A stretch of 64,000 bases of DNA from Edaphochlamys debaryana (taxonomy: Eukaryota; Chlorophyta; Chlorophyceae; Chlamydomonadales). Where the stretch lies: contig JAEHOE010000046.1 in assembly GCA_016858145.1 (NCBI GenBank), forward strand, positions 310,001 to 374,000, read 5' to 3'. Made by a program: the position numbers and the translations under genes. Position 1 is the stretch's first letter. Each line of letters starts with the position of its first letter. The notes beneath the pieces were generated by a model that worked only from the letters and a program-made list of their open reading frames with translations, made no database searches and was not told the origin of the DNA. Shown here one piece after another: positions 46,151 to 56,840 of the stretch.

Positions 46151-47616
46151 TTGCAAATAGCCCGGTCCCGTGTGGGAGGCGTAGCGCAGCAGTTTCCTTG
46201 TGTGCAAAAGCTTTTGCATCAAGTGTGCGTAACTGCCTTTGAGGGCCGTAGTGCGTCTGGCAGGGGTTTGTGCTGTAACACTGTGGCTGGTGCAGTGGAT
46301 CAAGCGTTCCCTGCTGCTTGGACCACGTTTGGATCGAGAGTGATTTGAAGTGGCCAGTCCGTCCCTGCCGTTAGGTAGCAATTTTGACAGGGGCTGTGAC
46401 AGCGTGTGGTGCATACCGGTACCATTGCGCCAGTAATCGGGGTACCGAAAGTGATTGCCGTGGCAGGGGGGGGGGGGGGTAAAAACATTAGTTCCATACA
46501 CCACCCCACAAAAGTTCGGACCCCCCCGACCCCCACACACCCCCCCTTGCCGTACACTGCACACACTGCCGTACATGGCCATAATGTCAGCCGTTTCCCT
46601 CGACTTTTGTGCCAATCGGCTGCGCTTCGTGTGCGCTACTGCCTTGCGCGTGAACCGGAAGCGTCGATGAGGCGTGGGTCCTGTCCATTGACCATCCCCG
46701 CGTCCATGGACCACTCTCCGGTACCTTGCATCCGCGCTATTCATGCCCTTGGCCTCCTATATGATGAGCTACGGTCATAATAGTACACCCGGATGTCTAG
46801 CAGCGGTGGCAGTGCCGGTCGTGACGTGTCCCACGCGCGGACAAGCCGACATGTGGCACCCGCAGCCACCCTTCGACCACCATCCCTATGGTCTGTGGTG
46901 CTCAGGCACACCCACGGTTCAGCCTCTCCTTGATACCACACGTTTACGCAAGGAAAGGGCCCTTGGGCTGCGTCAGACCGCTGTGAAAAAAGTTCGGACG
47001 GGAGCTGTACAAAAGTTCGGGACCCCCCTTCCCCCCCCTCCCCCCCCCCAACTTTGAGGGCTCATAACTTTTTTCCTAGAATCTCGATTTTCATTCTGAG
47101 AGCGGATTTGGGCTCCTCTTGTCGAGCTCTCCAAAGTTAAAGCGTGGTGTAGTTTTTTACACTTCCTGCCCCCCCCCCTGGCCGTGGTGCAGAGACAAAG
47201 CTGCAGGCCCTGCCCGACGCCTCGCTCGCCGGGCGGTTGCTGCCATGGACGGGAGTTGAGAGAGATGGCACACTGACCGGCAGAGAGTTGGCACTTGATG
47301 GGCAACTCCGATGCAGTGCCTGTGTAAAGGTGTGCCTGTGTTAGGCCACGCCACCCACGCAGGACAGATTGCTGCTGTTTGCTCTCTGGGGGATGGGGCA
47401 CGTGGGGTGGGGCTCAAAGGGGCGGTGGGCGGGGGACACGACACGTCGACACCACGTACTGCCCGCTTTACCGATACAAGCCCCTGTCGACACAGAAGTG
47501 CTTCAAGCCTATGCCAGCGGTGCATAGTAGACCCAACCTTGTCGAGCACCGCACTCCCACAGACTGCATGACAGCGACCAAACAGTTGAGCGAGGCCAGC
47601 TTTGTGTTAGCGCAAC
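46151..47616 (+). repeat. Segmental duplication, copy interrupted by a transposon
   Basis: Homologous to 38081-38858 on both sides of a 717-bp insertion. The matching order shows that the 3' flanks of copies 1 and 3 descend from one duplicated block. Confidence 0.85.
46464..47180. mobile_element. Non-autonomous DNA transposon with target duplication and an empty site
   Basis: The insertion begins CAGGGGGGGG...TAAAAA and ends with the inverse, TTTTTAC...CCCCCCCTG. It is flanked by the direct repeat GCCGTGG (46457-46463 and 47181-47187). The paralogous block at 38 kb reads GTGATTGCCATGGTGCAGAG without interruption, giving a natural empty site. It has no transposase-like frame. Internally AAAAGTTCGG occurs near both ends. 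A 7-bp (possibly 8-bp with a mismatch) duplication and CAGGG ends would suit a hAT-like element, but the superfamily is unproven. Confidence 0.85.
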
Positions 47617-47867
47617 AAGCCAACCTAGCGACATCAACTGAAATCCGCAAACTGATGGTACAACGGCCTTTGGCTCGCCTGGCGTGCTACAGCCACATGC
47701 GGATTCCTGACTTCCTTCACCTTGCAAACGCTGATGGGGAGGTGTTAGTATCCGCCTGGTCATGTAGTAAAACTTGAGATCGCGGCGACGAGGGCAAGCG
47801 ACCGACGGGGCAACCTCCGCGGATGGCCGAGGAACGCCACGGCTGGCCACGGTGCGCCGCGTCGGTG

Positions 47868-47925
47868 GGACGGCTGGGCGGCTGGAACGGAGGTGCGTTA
47901 GGACGGCTGGGCGGCTGGAACGGAG
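47868..47925 (+). repeat. 33-bp tandem repeat upstream of copy 4
   Basis: GGACGGCTGGGCGGCTGGAA followed by CGGAG occurs at 47868 and 47901. Confidence 0.85.
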
Positions 47926-48212
47926 ATATGACAGGTTCAACCAGACGGGTCGAGAGAGTGTCCTGCCAAGCAAGGACGTGGGCAGCAGGGGTGAGCCAGG
48001 AGGGGCCAAGAGGGCGTAGGAGCGCAGGCAAGCATCGTCGACGGCAGAGTGCGGGGATGGACTGGGGACGGGGTGAACACCCGCCTGGGGAGCCACGTCT
48101 AGCTACGCTCGGGAGCGAACACGGGACGCAGGAGGCGGCGGGGCAGCGGTGGGGAGCGCAGGGGGCGAGAGGCTAGTCAAGGCCCCGGTCGAGGGGTCAA
48201 TCTGCATGCCCG

Positions 48213-48223
48213 TTTGGCGGGAA
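48213..48223 (+). promoter_or_regulatory. E2F-like site upstream of family copy 4
   Basis: TTTGGCGGGAA within CTGCATGCCCG...AGC, 233 bp before the start codon. It matches the E2F/DP consensus (TTTSGCGSS plus trailing AA) and recurs with the same neighbours before copy 6. No binding evidence. Confidence 0.45.
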
Positions 48224-48455
48224 GCGGTGGTGGCTCGACCTGCTTGGCGCGGGTGCCGGCTTTGCTGCAGCACTTCCTGAAGCGTACAAACTACAACAGA
48301 CTAGGAAAGACCATCCTGTCACCTTGAAGCTTGAGAAGCTCGAGATGCCTCTCAGCCGGCTGTACGCGTTCTGAGGACTTGGAGCAGCTGCGGTGACATC
48401 CAGGGCTTGCTCCGTGCAGCGCCGAACGCGCTCTAGCAGCAGCTGCGGAGCGAGG

Positions 48456-50935
48456 ATGTCTCGCAGGAGCAGCACGCGCCCCGCGGCGCCCCGCGCTGCT
48501 GGCGCCGCGCCGCGGAGCTCCCTCGACTCAGCTGCTGCGACATCGCCGCTGCCGTCGTCGCTGCTCAAAGCGCTTCAGCAGCTGCCCGCTGCTGCGGAGG
48601 GGCTGCTCGGGAAGCCCAGTCGGCGCGGCCGCGTCGAGTTCCCGTCCACGCTGTTGGACGGGCTGTGCGCGCTCCCATACAATAGCCCTCCCAACGCCGC
48701 GGCTCTGGCGGAGCTGCTGTCGACCCATCCGGACTCCGCAAAGGCGCTGCTGCGGCTGCACGCAGCGGCGCTGCGGGAGGACGGAGAGGCGGAGGGGGCT
48801 GCGGGCGGTGGCAGCGGCAGCAGCGGTAGCGGTAGCGGTGACGGAGCCTCGGCGCTTGCAGGCCCCGCAGGAGCGGACCTTCGGGCCCTGATCTTCCGCT
48901 CAACGCTTTTGCTAATCTACCACTGCACCCCGCTGCCCGCCTCGCGCCACGCGCGGTCCGTGCTGCGCTTGGTGCGGGCCATGCTGCGCTCCCAGATGCT
49001 CCATGTACTGAGCCGCCGGCTGGCGGCGGCAGCCTCCCTGCTTGACGGCGCCGGTGGAAGCGGTACGGACCATGCTCGGGAGACTCTGGTTATCACCATC
49101 TTGCACCTAACCAACATCGCCCGCACTGTACTCCTCTGCGACACCGCCTTCGCCGGCGTGCTGTTCCCCAAGGCGGGCGCGGGCGCGCCGACCCACATCA
49201 ATCCGCCGCCGGAGCTGGCGGCTGAGGTGGCGGCGGAGCGGGCTGCGGGCGTGGAGGAGCTGGCGCGGGGCCTGGCGGAGAGCGGCGTCCTGGAGCACGC
49301 AGCGAGGGTGCTGCTGCTGCTGCAGGCGAGGGGGCCGCAGGCGGTGCGGCCGAGGGAGGAGGGCGTCGATAGCCTGGCAGTCCAGGTGCTCGGCCTCTTC
49401 TTTTCCGTGGCCTGGTACGGCGCTGACGATGGGACCGGCCTCCTGTATGCGGCGATGGAGCCAGCGGAGGTCGTGGCGGGCTGCCCCAACTGCGCCACCC
49501 CCGCCGCCGCCGCCCAGTTTCGGAAGGCGCTCAGCGGCCGCTGCGTGCAGACTGCCGTACTGGTGTACAGCGTGGGCACGCTGCGGCTGGTCGACCGCGG
49601 CCCCACCTACGGCCTGCCGGCGGCGCTGCAGACCGCCGGCCTCGCCACGTGCGAGCCCGGGACTCGCGAGCCCGATCCCACCGCCATCGGTCTCCTTCTA
49701 CTCCAGCTTGCCTCCCGCAGCGCCCTGTCGCCGGCGGGGCCCGGAGCGTCCCTGGAGCTGGCCCTTCGCGTGGGCCGGGCGGCGGTGGGCACCCTGGCCG
49801 GGTGTGCTGCTATGGAGGACGGCTCGGCCTCCGCGCGTCCGCCCATAACCCTGGCCGTGAGGCCCGCCGGCGCCGTAGTGCGGTTTATCCTGGCAGCCCT
49901 CCGCTGCGGCCGCCGCTTCCTGCCGGCCGCGGATGTGACCCCGGCGCAGGCGCAGGGGCGGGCCGAGTGGTGGCGGCTGGCCAAGTGGCCGCTGGTCTGC
50001 GGCATCCACCTAGACGGCAGCGGCACGCCCGGGCACCCGCACCAGGAGCTGTACGACATCATGGTCGAGCACGTGCACATCGCATGGCCTGACGGATGCA
50101 TGGGTGCGTGCTGGGGCTAGGCGTCGGGCATGCGCGCATAGATACGGGCTGCTCAGGGTTGCAAGGGTCCCACCCGGTGGCTTGGCCTTGCGGGAGGTCC
50201 GCGAGGCTCATGCACATACATGAAGGCGCATGAGGGCACATGCGGGCGCAAGAGGGTGGCAATCACGATGCAGCTGAGCGGAGTCCTTTCATTCGTGGCC
50301 GTCGTAAGACCATGTGTCCGCTGCCGTCCTCTGCCCCTCCTCCAGACCTGGACGCCCTGCCGCCCGAGCCCCCCGCCGAGCTGGCGGCGGCGCTGGCGGG
50401 CGGGCTGCTCTCGGCCCTGGCCTCCCTCCCGGAGCTCGCCGCCGCCAGCCCCGAGGCGCTGGGGGCCATCAGCAACGGCCTGCTCGCCGCCTGCGACCGG
50501 TCCCCACCGGACGGAACCGGCTTCACGCTCTTCCTCGTGCCGCTGCTGGCGTACGGCAGTACGGAGGAGTGCGAGGGCGCGCTGGAGGCGGTCAGGCTGC
50601 TGGCCGGCTACCTCCAGCCCTCAGACGTCCTGTGCTGGCGCGACCAGCGCGCGGCCTTCGAAGCAGCCCTGGACTTGGAACGCACGGTGTCGATGCGCTG
50701 CGCCGCTGAGTCGTTTCTGGCCTTCACCCACGCCGGCCTGCAGCGCCGGCAGGACGTGGCGGGGGCGGCAGGGGCGGGGGCGCAGAGCGGCGCAGCGGCA
50801 GGCTGTGCATCGGCCGACGCTGCCTCCTCCAGCACAGCGGCTGCCGGCTCCGCGCTGCCGCGCGCAGACCCCTTGCGGCAGCTGAGGGGCATGGTGACGG
50901 CTGCGTCTGAGCTGTGGGGCCTGCCGCTGCTGTAG
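48456..50935 (+). CDS. Tandem family copy 4 (subfamily B), unknown function
   Basis: Exons 48456-50103 and 50346-50935 give 745 residues. The first in-frame ATG gives MSRRSSTRPAAPRAAGAAPR, a basic start unlike the other B copies. It then shares with copies 5 and 6 a segment missing from subfamily A: LAELLSTHPDSAKALLRLHAAALREDGEAEG (about 90-120), a Ser/Gly linker and CTPLPASRHARSVLRLVRAM. The family blocks VLEHAARVLLLLQARGP, CVQTAVLVYSVGTLRLVD and EWWRLAKWPL follow. An insertion with HINPPPELAAEV precedes the second block, as in copy 5. Exon 2 is longer than in A genes (SALASLPELAAASPEALGAI, FLVPLLAYGSTEE) and ends ELWGLPLL. The intron position and phase equal those of the A copies. Confidence 0.77.
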
Positions 50936-52305
50936 CTGCTGGGGCTGTACGTGGCGGCGCCGCCACCCCTGACGCCGCAGACGCATGTGCCAGTCGGCTG
51001 GAGCCCGGACCCATAGCCGTGGGTAGCTAGCTAGCTGCTGGGGTCGCATGCTGCGGCGGCGCCGCCGCCACCCCTGGAGGCCGCTGGAGGCCGGGGCGCC
51101 GCACAGCACCGCCCACACCTGCTATGCGGGGCGCTGTGTGGCGGCGCTGACGGAGCAGGCGGAGGCGGGCATAAGCATGGAGTCGCGTCGGAACTGGAGG
51201 GTGGTTGCAGCGACGAGCGGTGAGATGGCTGGGACGTGTGTTGTGGGCTGGATGTGCGGGAGAAGGCCTGGGGCTGAAGGACTGCATCACTGCATGGGAA
51301 CGGCTGGCAGCGCAGAGCATACGTTCTGGGCCGGGCGGCGTGCGGGCCGAGCTGAAGGGTTGCATGGGGACGGTGCAGGGGCGCAAGGCAGGTGTTTGAC
51401 CTACCTGACGAAAATAACAAGAGCACAAGTGGGGAGGGGGATAGACAGGGTGGCCTGCCGGGCATCCTATGCGGAGGCTCAGGACATTAGAACAAGTGCA
51501 GAGGTCTGCACGTTTGCACTTTCTAGGTCTGCAGAGTTGGCAGGAAGCGAGACGACCGCGGCCCCTTGGTAGGTGTTTGGGCGGGCTTTGCGGCAGCACT
51601 TGACTGATGCCGGCTAGTAGTGCTTGCAACCTGGAAGCTTGAGGTGCCCCTTGCGTGCCATTCTGTGAGCCTTCTGAAGCAGCGGCTTCGGTATGCGGGT
51701 GAGGCCGGGACCCGGGAGCGCCAGGCAGGCACAGCGGTTTTGGCAGCACAGGGCCGGGCTGGGAAGGGCCAGGTGTGGGTTGTCCCTGCGACTCTGTGGC
51801 AGTCGCGTACTTGGGATTCATATGCGGGGCCTGCGCCGTGCTGCACTTGGGGCGTGAGGTAGGGTGGGGTTGGACCAGGCGCAAAGGGTTGCTGGACAAC
51901 CCGGGGGCGTCCGGGGTTTGGCACGGGAGCGACATGAGGTGGGCCGCGCCCCGCCCAATGTGAGCCTCATTGCATGCAGCAGCCGGGCCCAAACAACCTG
52001 CACAGTTCACGTCGTAGGCTCGATAGCTTGCTGAGAGCACCCCACCACGGCCTCCCCGCAGCCGCGCTTTCCGGGGGAGCAGCGCGTCGAGGTCGGGGCT
52101 GCGCCTGAGCTGAGCGGGCGCTCATGTGGGCTAGCTAAGCTCTGGGAGTGCAGCCATCACTGCGCAGCGATCAAGGTGAGGGCGAGGCGGGGCAGCGCTA
52201 GAGCGCCAGTTCGCGGTTCCCCCTGTCGTCCTTGACCTCGTTGCTCTCCCGCCCGCGCAGGCCCTTTCCCCGCACTGTGCTCCGCTCTGAGGTGTTGTGA
52301 GCGCA
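50936..52305. other. Intergenic region between copies 4 and 5
   Basis: No supported gene. A degenerate E2F-like string TTGGCAGGAAGC lies at 51537-51548. The sequence after it (GCGGGCTTTGCGGCAGCACTTGA..., CTTGAGG) resembles the flank after the E2F-like site before copy 4. A leader-intron acceptor GCCCGCGCAG|GCCCT at 52260/52261 matches copy 6. A long minus-strand frame (52040-51027) is low-complexity and looks non-coding. Confidence 0.5.
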
Positions 52306-54887
52306 ATGCCACCCAAGGGCAAAGCTCGGGGCGTGGGGCCCAGCGCCTCGAGCTCGGGCGCTGCTGCCTCGAACTCCCCCTCGCTGCTGCCGAGCGGCCT
52401 GACGGCTGCCTTTGCGGCGCTTGGCATGAGCGGCCCAAGCCTCATGTGCACCCTCTCGACGCTCGAAGACGCGTTGATCGAGCTGCCAAGCAATAGCCGC
52501 CGCCACGCCGCGGCTTTGGCGGAGCTGCTCTCGACCCATCCGGACTCCGCAAAGGCGCTTCTGAGGCTGCACGCAGCGGCGCTGCGGGAGGGCGCGGGGG
52601 CGGAGGGAGCAGCTGCGGGCGGGGGTAGCGGAGGCAGCGTCAGCGGAGCCTCGGCGCTTGCGGGCCCCGCCGGAGCGGACCTTCGGGACCTCCTCTCCCG
52701 CTTCACGCTTGACTTGATCTACCACTGCACCCCGCTGCCCGCCTCACGCCACACGCTGACCGTGCTGCGCTTCGTGCGGGCCATGCTGCGGAGTCAGCCC
52801 CTCCACGTCCTCAGCCGCCGGCTGGCAGCGGCGGCGGCGGCCCTAGAGGGCAGGGCTGGCGGTGGCGGCGGGGCCAACGCGGCTGATGGGGAGGCGGAGG
52901 TCGAGCAGGGACGGAAGTGTATGGATAAGTTCACTTTCTTATCAGACTCCGTAGCTATGCTCCTCTGGGACATTGTCTTCGCCGGCCTGCTGTTCCCCAA
53001 GGAAGGCGCGCCGACCCACATCAACCCGCCGCCGGAGCTGGCGGCTGAGGTGGCGTCGGAGCGGGCGGCGGGCGTGGAGAAGCTGGCGCGGGGCCTGGCG
53101 GAGAGCTGCGTCCTGGAGCACGCGGCGAGGGTGCTGCTGCTGCTGCAGGCGAGGGGGCCGCAGGCGGTGCGGCCGCGGGAGGGAGCCAACCAGACCCTGC
53201 CTGAGGACTTCGTGAGCGTCCTCAGGTTGTGGTTCGCGACTGCGCAGGGTGGCGACCGGCGCCTGATTGTGTTCGATCCACTCTCCAACCCTGCATGCCC
53301 TCCCTGCGTCAGCCCCGCCGCCAGCGCCCACATCAGCTCGGCGCTCAGCGGCCGCTGCGTGCAGACCGCCGTACTGGTGTACGGCGTGGGCACGCTGCGG
53401 CTGGTCGACCGCGGCCCCACTTACGGCCTGCCGGCGGCGCTGCAGACCGCCGGCCTCGCTATGTGCGAGGTGGGGCAACGCAGCCCCGGCCCTCTCATCC
53501 TGGACCTCCTCCTCCGCCAGCTTGCCTCCCGCGGCGCCCTGCCACCGCCCGGGCCCGGCGCATCCCTGGAGCTGGCCCTTCGCGTGGGCCGGGCGGCGGT
53601 GGGCACCCTGGCCGCGCAGCACCCCAGCTCCACTGCCCAACGTGACCCCAACGACGCAATGGCCATCTTCAAGCACCCTCCCAAGGTGGTGCTGCCGCTG
53701 CACACGGATCCGAAAGACTCTACACTGCTCCTGGCGGCGGCGGCCCTGCGCTGCAGCCGCGGGCTGCTGTCGGCGCAGGACGCAACGCCGCAGCAGGTGG
53801 AGCGGCGGGGGGAGTGGTGGCGGCTGGCGGCGGGGGCGCTGGTGCACGGAGTGCATGATCTCGATAGCGAGTCCCTCGAGAGGCTGCTCGATCTGGTGAC
53901 GGAGCCCCTGCTCAAGGGCGGCCAAGGCCGCTCAGGTGGGGGCCCAGGGCTGGCGGAGGCTGCGGTAGCGCCGGCGCCCTTGGGGAGGAGGTTGCTCCTA
54001 ATACTCCTAATTTGGAAAGCGCTGCCTCGCTCTGCGTGAACCCAGCCCAGCCCCCTTAGCAGCGATGTCATCTTTCCTGCTCAGCTACAATTGCTTGTCT
54101 GCCGCACTAACGCATTAACCCGTACTCAAGGCCTCTGTAGAGCAGTCGCCGCCCCAAAGACCATGGGATCCCGACCAAGCCGTGCATTCGCACATTGACT
54201 GACCCCGCCTTTCCCTGCCCAGGCGTGGACGTCGTGTCGCCGGAGCTGGCGGCGGCGCTGGAGAGCGGCCTGCTCAGCGTGCTCGCCATGCTGTTCTTAT
54301 CCGCAATGCGGTTCCAGCGTCGGAGCGGGCACTTCACGCAGCAGATCTTCGCCGCTTGCGACCGGGCGGCCAGCCGTGACGACGGGCTCGGCTTCGCCCT
54401 GCTCGTCACGCCGCTACTGGCGTACGGCAGTACGGGACAATCGATCCTGCTGCTGGACATGCTTGGCATGCATGGCGGGCTGCCCGTGGGCCGCAAGGCC
54501 AGGCCCCAGAGTGACGGGCTGCAGGATCCAGATTTCGTGCGGATCGCTGCGAGGGTCGCCAAGCCCAACCAGAGGGCCGTGCGGCAGGTGGCGGCCTCGC
54601 TCCTCTCCTACGCGGGGTCTGTGCTGGAGGAATACGAAACCCAACCCGCGGGAGCGCCCCCGCCGGCGGAGGCGCCCGCGGGCCAGGCGGAGGCCGGTGC
54701 CGCTGCCGCTGGCCCATCCGCTTCGGCGCCTGCGGCGGCGTCGGCGGCTGACGCCGCCGCCAGCGCCGCGGCTGCCGCTCCCGACGCCGCCGCCATGTCT
54801 CCTGGTGAGCAGCTGCGAGGGCTGCTGGCCTACGCGTCGGAGCTGTGGGGCCTGCCGCTGCCGCCGCCGCTGGCAAGCGGCCGCTGA
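52306..54887 (+). CDS. Tandem family copy 5 (subfamily B), unknown function
   Basis: Exons 52306-53935 and 54223-54887 give 764 residues, all in frame. It starts MPPKGKARGVGPSASSSGAA, nearly the same as copy 6. B-specific blocks LLPSGLTAAFAAL, LAELLSTHPDSAKALLRLHA and CTPLPASRHTLTVLRFVRAM come before the family core. Before the last exon-1 block it has the B-specific VVLPLHTDPKDSTLLLAAAALRCSRGLLSAQ. Exon 2 starts GVDVVSPELAAALESGLLSVLA, has LVTPLLAYGSTGQS, VRQVAASLLSYAG and an Ala-rich linker, and ends GEQLRGLLAYASELWGLPLP. It is the best reference copy of subfamily B, because copy 6 is frameshifted exactly in this last region. Confidence 0.8.
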
Positions 54888-55749
54888 GGCGGCGGCGGGC
54901 TTTGGAGGCAGCCGATGGGGCGACGGCAGGCGCTGGCGGCCGCAGGGGCAACGGCGGCTGCTCGATGCCCTCTTGAGTACCCTGGGGTAGGGGACCTGGC
55001 GAGGGCTGCCGCTGGGCGCTCCCCGGTGCGAAGGGGGCAAGGGCACGTACTGCCGTCATGCACGCGGGCGTACCTGGGGGGATGAGGGAGGGATTGAGGG
55101 GATGAGGGAGGGATCGAGAGGGGCACGTCGACCCACGCACGGCGGGAGCGGGGCCGGAGACGAGAGCCGTGGACTGCATGCCTGTGCCGGATGTTGGGGT
55201 CTTGGGGATGAACCGCGGCGGAAACCGCTTGGTTGATCGAATACAGGGCTAGGGGCGGAGGTGCTTGGTAGACTGAACCTGCCTGGTTGATTGTTGGGCG
55301 TGCCGTGTGCAGAAAGGGCAGATACAGCTGGTTGGTTGGATGGATTGAGGTTTGCGGCTGTCACCTGATCTGCAGGGCTGCAGCCGTATCAACAACAGCC
55401 TTTCGGGGGCTTAGCTGTAAGAGGGGGATAGCTGTTGGAAGGTGGGCAGGTGGGGTTATCATCGACGGGGGTGAGGGCCGCGTTGGTGGGAACACTGTAC
55501 CGCACTAACCGTAAGTACGCGTGGCCTGTGACCCCCTTGTTGGCATAGCAGTCCTCTTCATCATACTCCAACTGTTTGACTAGTTGCGACCCTAGGCCGC
55601 GCAACGTCAGCGGAAGCAACAACATCAGCGAAACGACCCCCACGAGGTACCTAGAGCTCGTGTTCCACTCCAACTCGTTTCAACTTTAACGCAACATCAG
55701 CGGAAGCAAACGGACGACGGAGGTGCTTTTGGCTCACCCAGCTTGCCAT
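54888..55749. other. Intergenic region after copy 5
   Basis: The first 200 bp resemble the sequence after copy 6 (about 59455-59690), with shared strings such as CTGCCGCTGGGCGCTCCC, so the duplicated unit includes this 3' flank. Near 55079-55120 the string GGGGATGAGGGAGGGAT is tandemly repeated. No gene is supported; a short minus-strand frame at 55673-55389 lacks an ATG. Confidence 0.45.
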
Positions 55750-56088
55750 CAACGAGTCCGCAATCGGACCTCCTCGCATGGCCGCTGAAGTTCCACGTCG
55801 TCCGATGGCTGGGGTGGACGCCTGCATGGTTAGGGTGCCCGGTATAGTCCGGGCCAGGTCGAGCGAGCCGACACTGTGCGGTCAAGGGCGGTCAACGGGG
55901 CATCCCGCGGGAGGACCACGGTGCCATGGTTCGCCACGCCGCTGCCGGACTGGGGAGGTGGCCGGGCACATCCCTAACACTGCAGAAGGGTAGTGCGCTA
56001 CCACGAATACACGGTAGGCGGCGAGGGCGCGAGGGATGCAGACGGGCTCGTCAAGGCGGGTTAGGGGTCCGGCCGATCTGCATGCCCG

Positions 56089-56100
56089 TTTTGGCGGGAA
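56089..56100 (+). promoter_or_regulatory. E2F-like site, first of two before copy 6
   Basis: TTTTGGCGGGAA, a full match to the E2F consensus, in the same CTGCATGCCCG context as the site before copy 4. Confidence 0.45.
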
Positions 56101-56459
56101 GCACAAGGTGGCTGGCTTGTGAGCAACGAGTCCGCATTCTGACCTCGCATGGCCGCTGAAGTTCCACGTCGTCCGATGGCTGGAGTGAACGCTTGCATGG
56201 TTAGGGTACCCGAGAGATTCCGGGCCAGTACGAGCGAGCCGACGTCTGTGCGGTCAACCTTGACCGGGTGGTCAACGGGGCATGCCGCTGTAGGACGCGG
56301 GGGCAACCGTGGTTCGCCGCGCCGCTGCCGGACTGGGGAGGGGGCCAGGCATACCCCGGCCACTGCAGAAACGTCTTGCGCTGCCAGGATACGCGGGAGG
56401 TGGGGCGGGGCGCGAGGGACAGAGGGGTAGTCAAGGGGTCCGGCCGATCTGCATGCCCG

Positions 56460-56471
56460 TTTTGGCGGGAA
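56460..56471 (+). promoter_or_regulatory. E2F-like site, second of two before copy 6
   Basis: TTTTGGCGGGAA at the end of the second tandem unit, about 370 bp before the start codon. A leader-intron acceptor CCCGCGCAG|GCCCT lies downstream at 56795/56796. Confidence 0.45.
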
Positions 56472-56840
56472 GCGGAAGCTGGTGCCGGTGCAGTCCTAGG
56501 CTGGCTTTGCTTGACACCCTGAAGGACAGAGCCTACAGGAAGCTCAATACACGCTCGCATGGACCGGGCGCCGGCTCTGCCCCAAGCTTGTGGAGACCAC
56601 CAGCTTTGCCGCTTCCCGGTTGGGCAGCGCCGCCGAGGTCGGCTCTCCGCCTGCGGCGCTCATGCCTGCTCAGGCGTATTGAGCCTCCTGGCAGCGCAGG
56701 GAGCACTCCGCGCGGGTGAGAGCGAGCAGGGGCAGAGCTGGGCAGGCGCCTTTCGCCCACCCCCCGGCAGTTGACATCCTAGCGCTCCCGCGCAGGCCCT
56801 GGCCCCACACCGCGCTCCGCTGTGAGGCGCTGTGAGCGCA

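Larger units (their letters stand above)
55750..56475 (+). repeat. Tandem duplication upstream of copy 6, each unit ending in an E2F-like site
   Basis: Unit 1 (about 55750-56123) and unit 2 (about 56124-56475) are clearly homologous. Both begin CAACGAGTCCGCA, share CGCATGGCCGCTGAAGTTCC and GCCGCTGCCGGACTGGGGAG, and end with CATGCCCGTTTTGGCGGGAA. Several small indels separate the units. Confidence 0.85.

Noticed and set aside
51027..52040. 337-codon open frame on the minus strand between copies 4 and 5
   Set aside because: Low-complexity Pro/Ser/Ala composition, no motif, no ATG-supported or splice-supported structure; typical chance frame in GC-rich DNA.
55389..55673. 94-codon minus-strand frame with a hydrophobic stretch
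   Set aside because: No ATG start, no homology recognised and no splice context; kept only as a remark in the intergenic entry.
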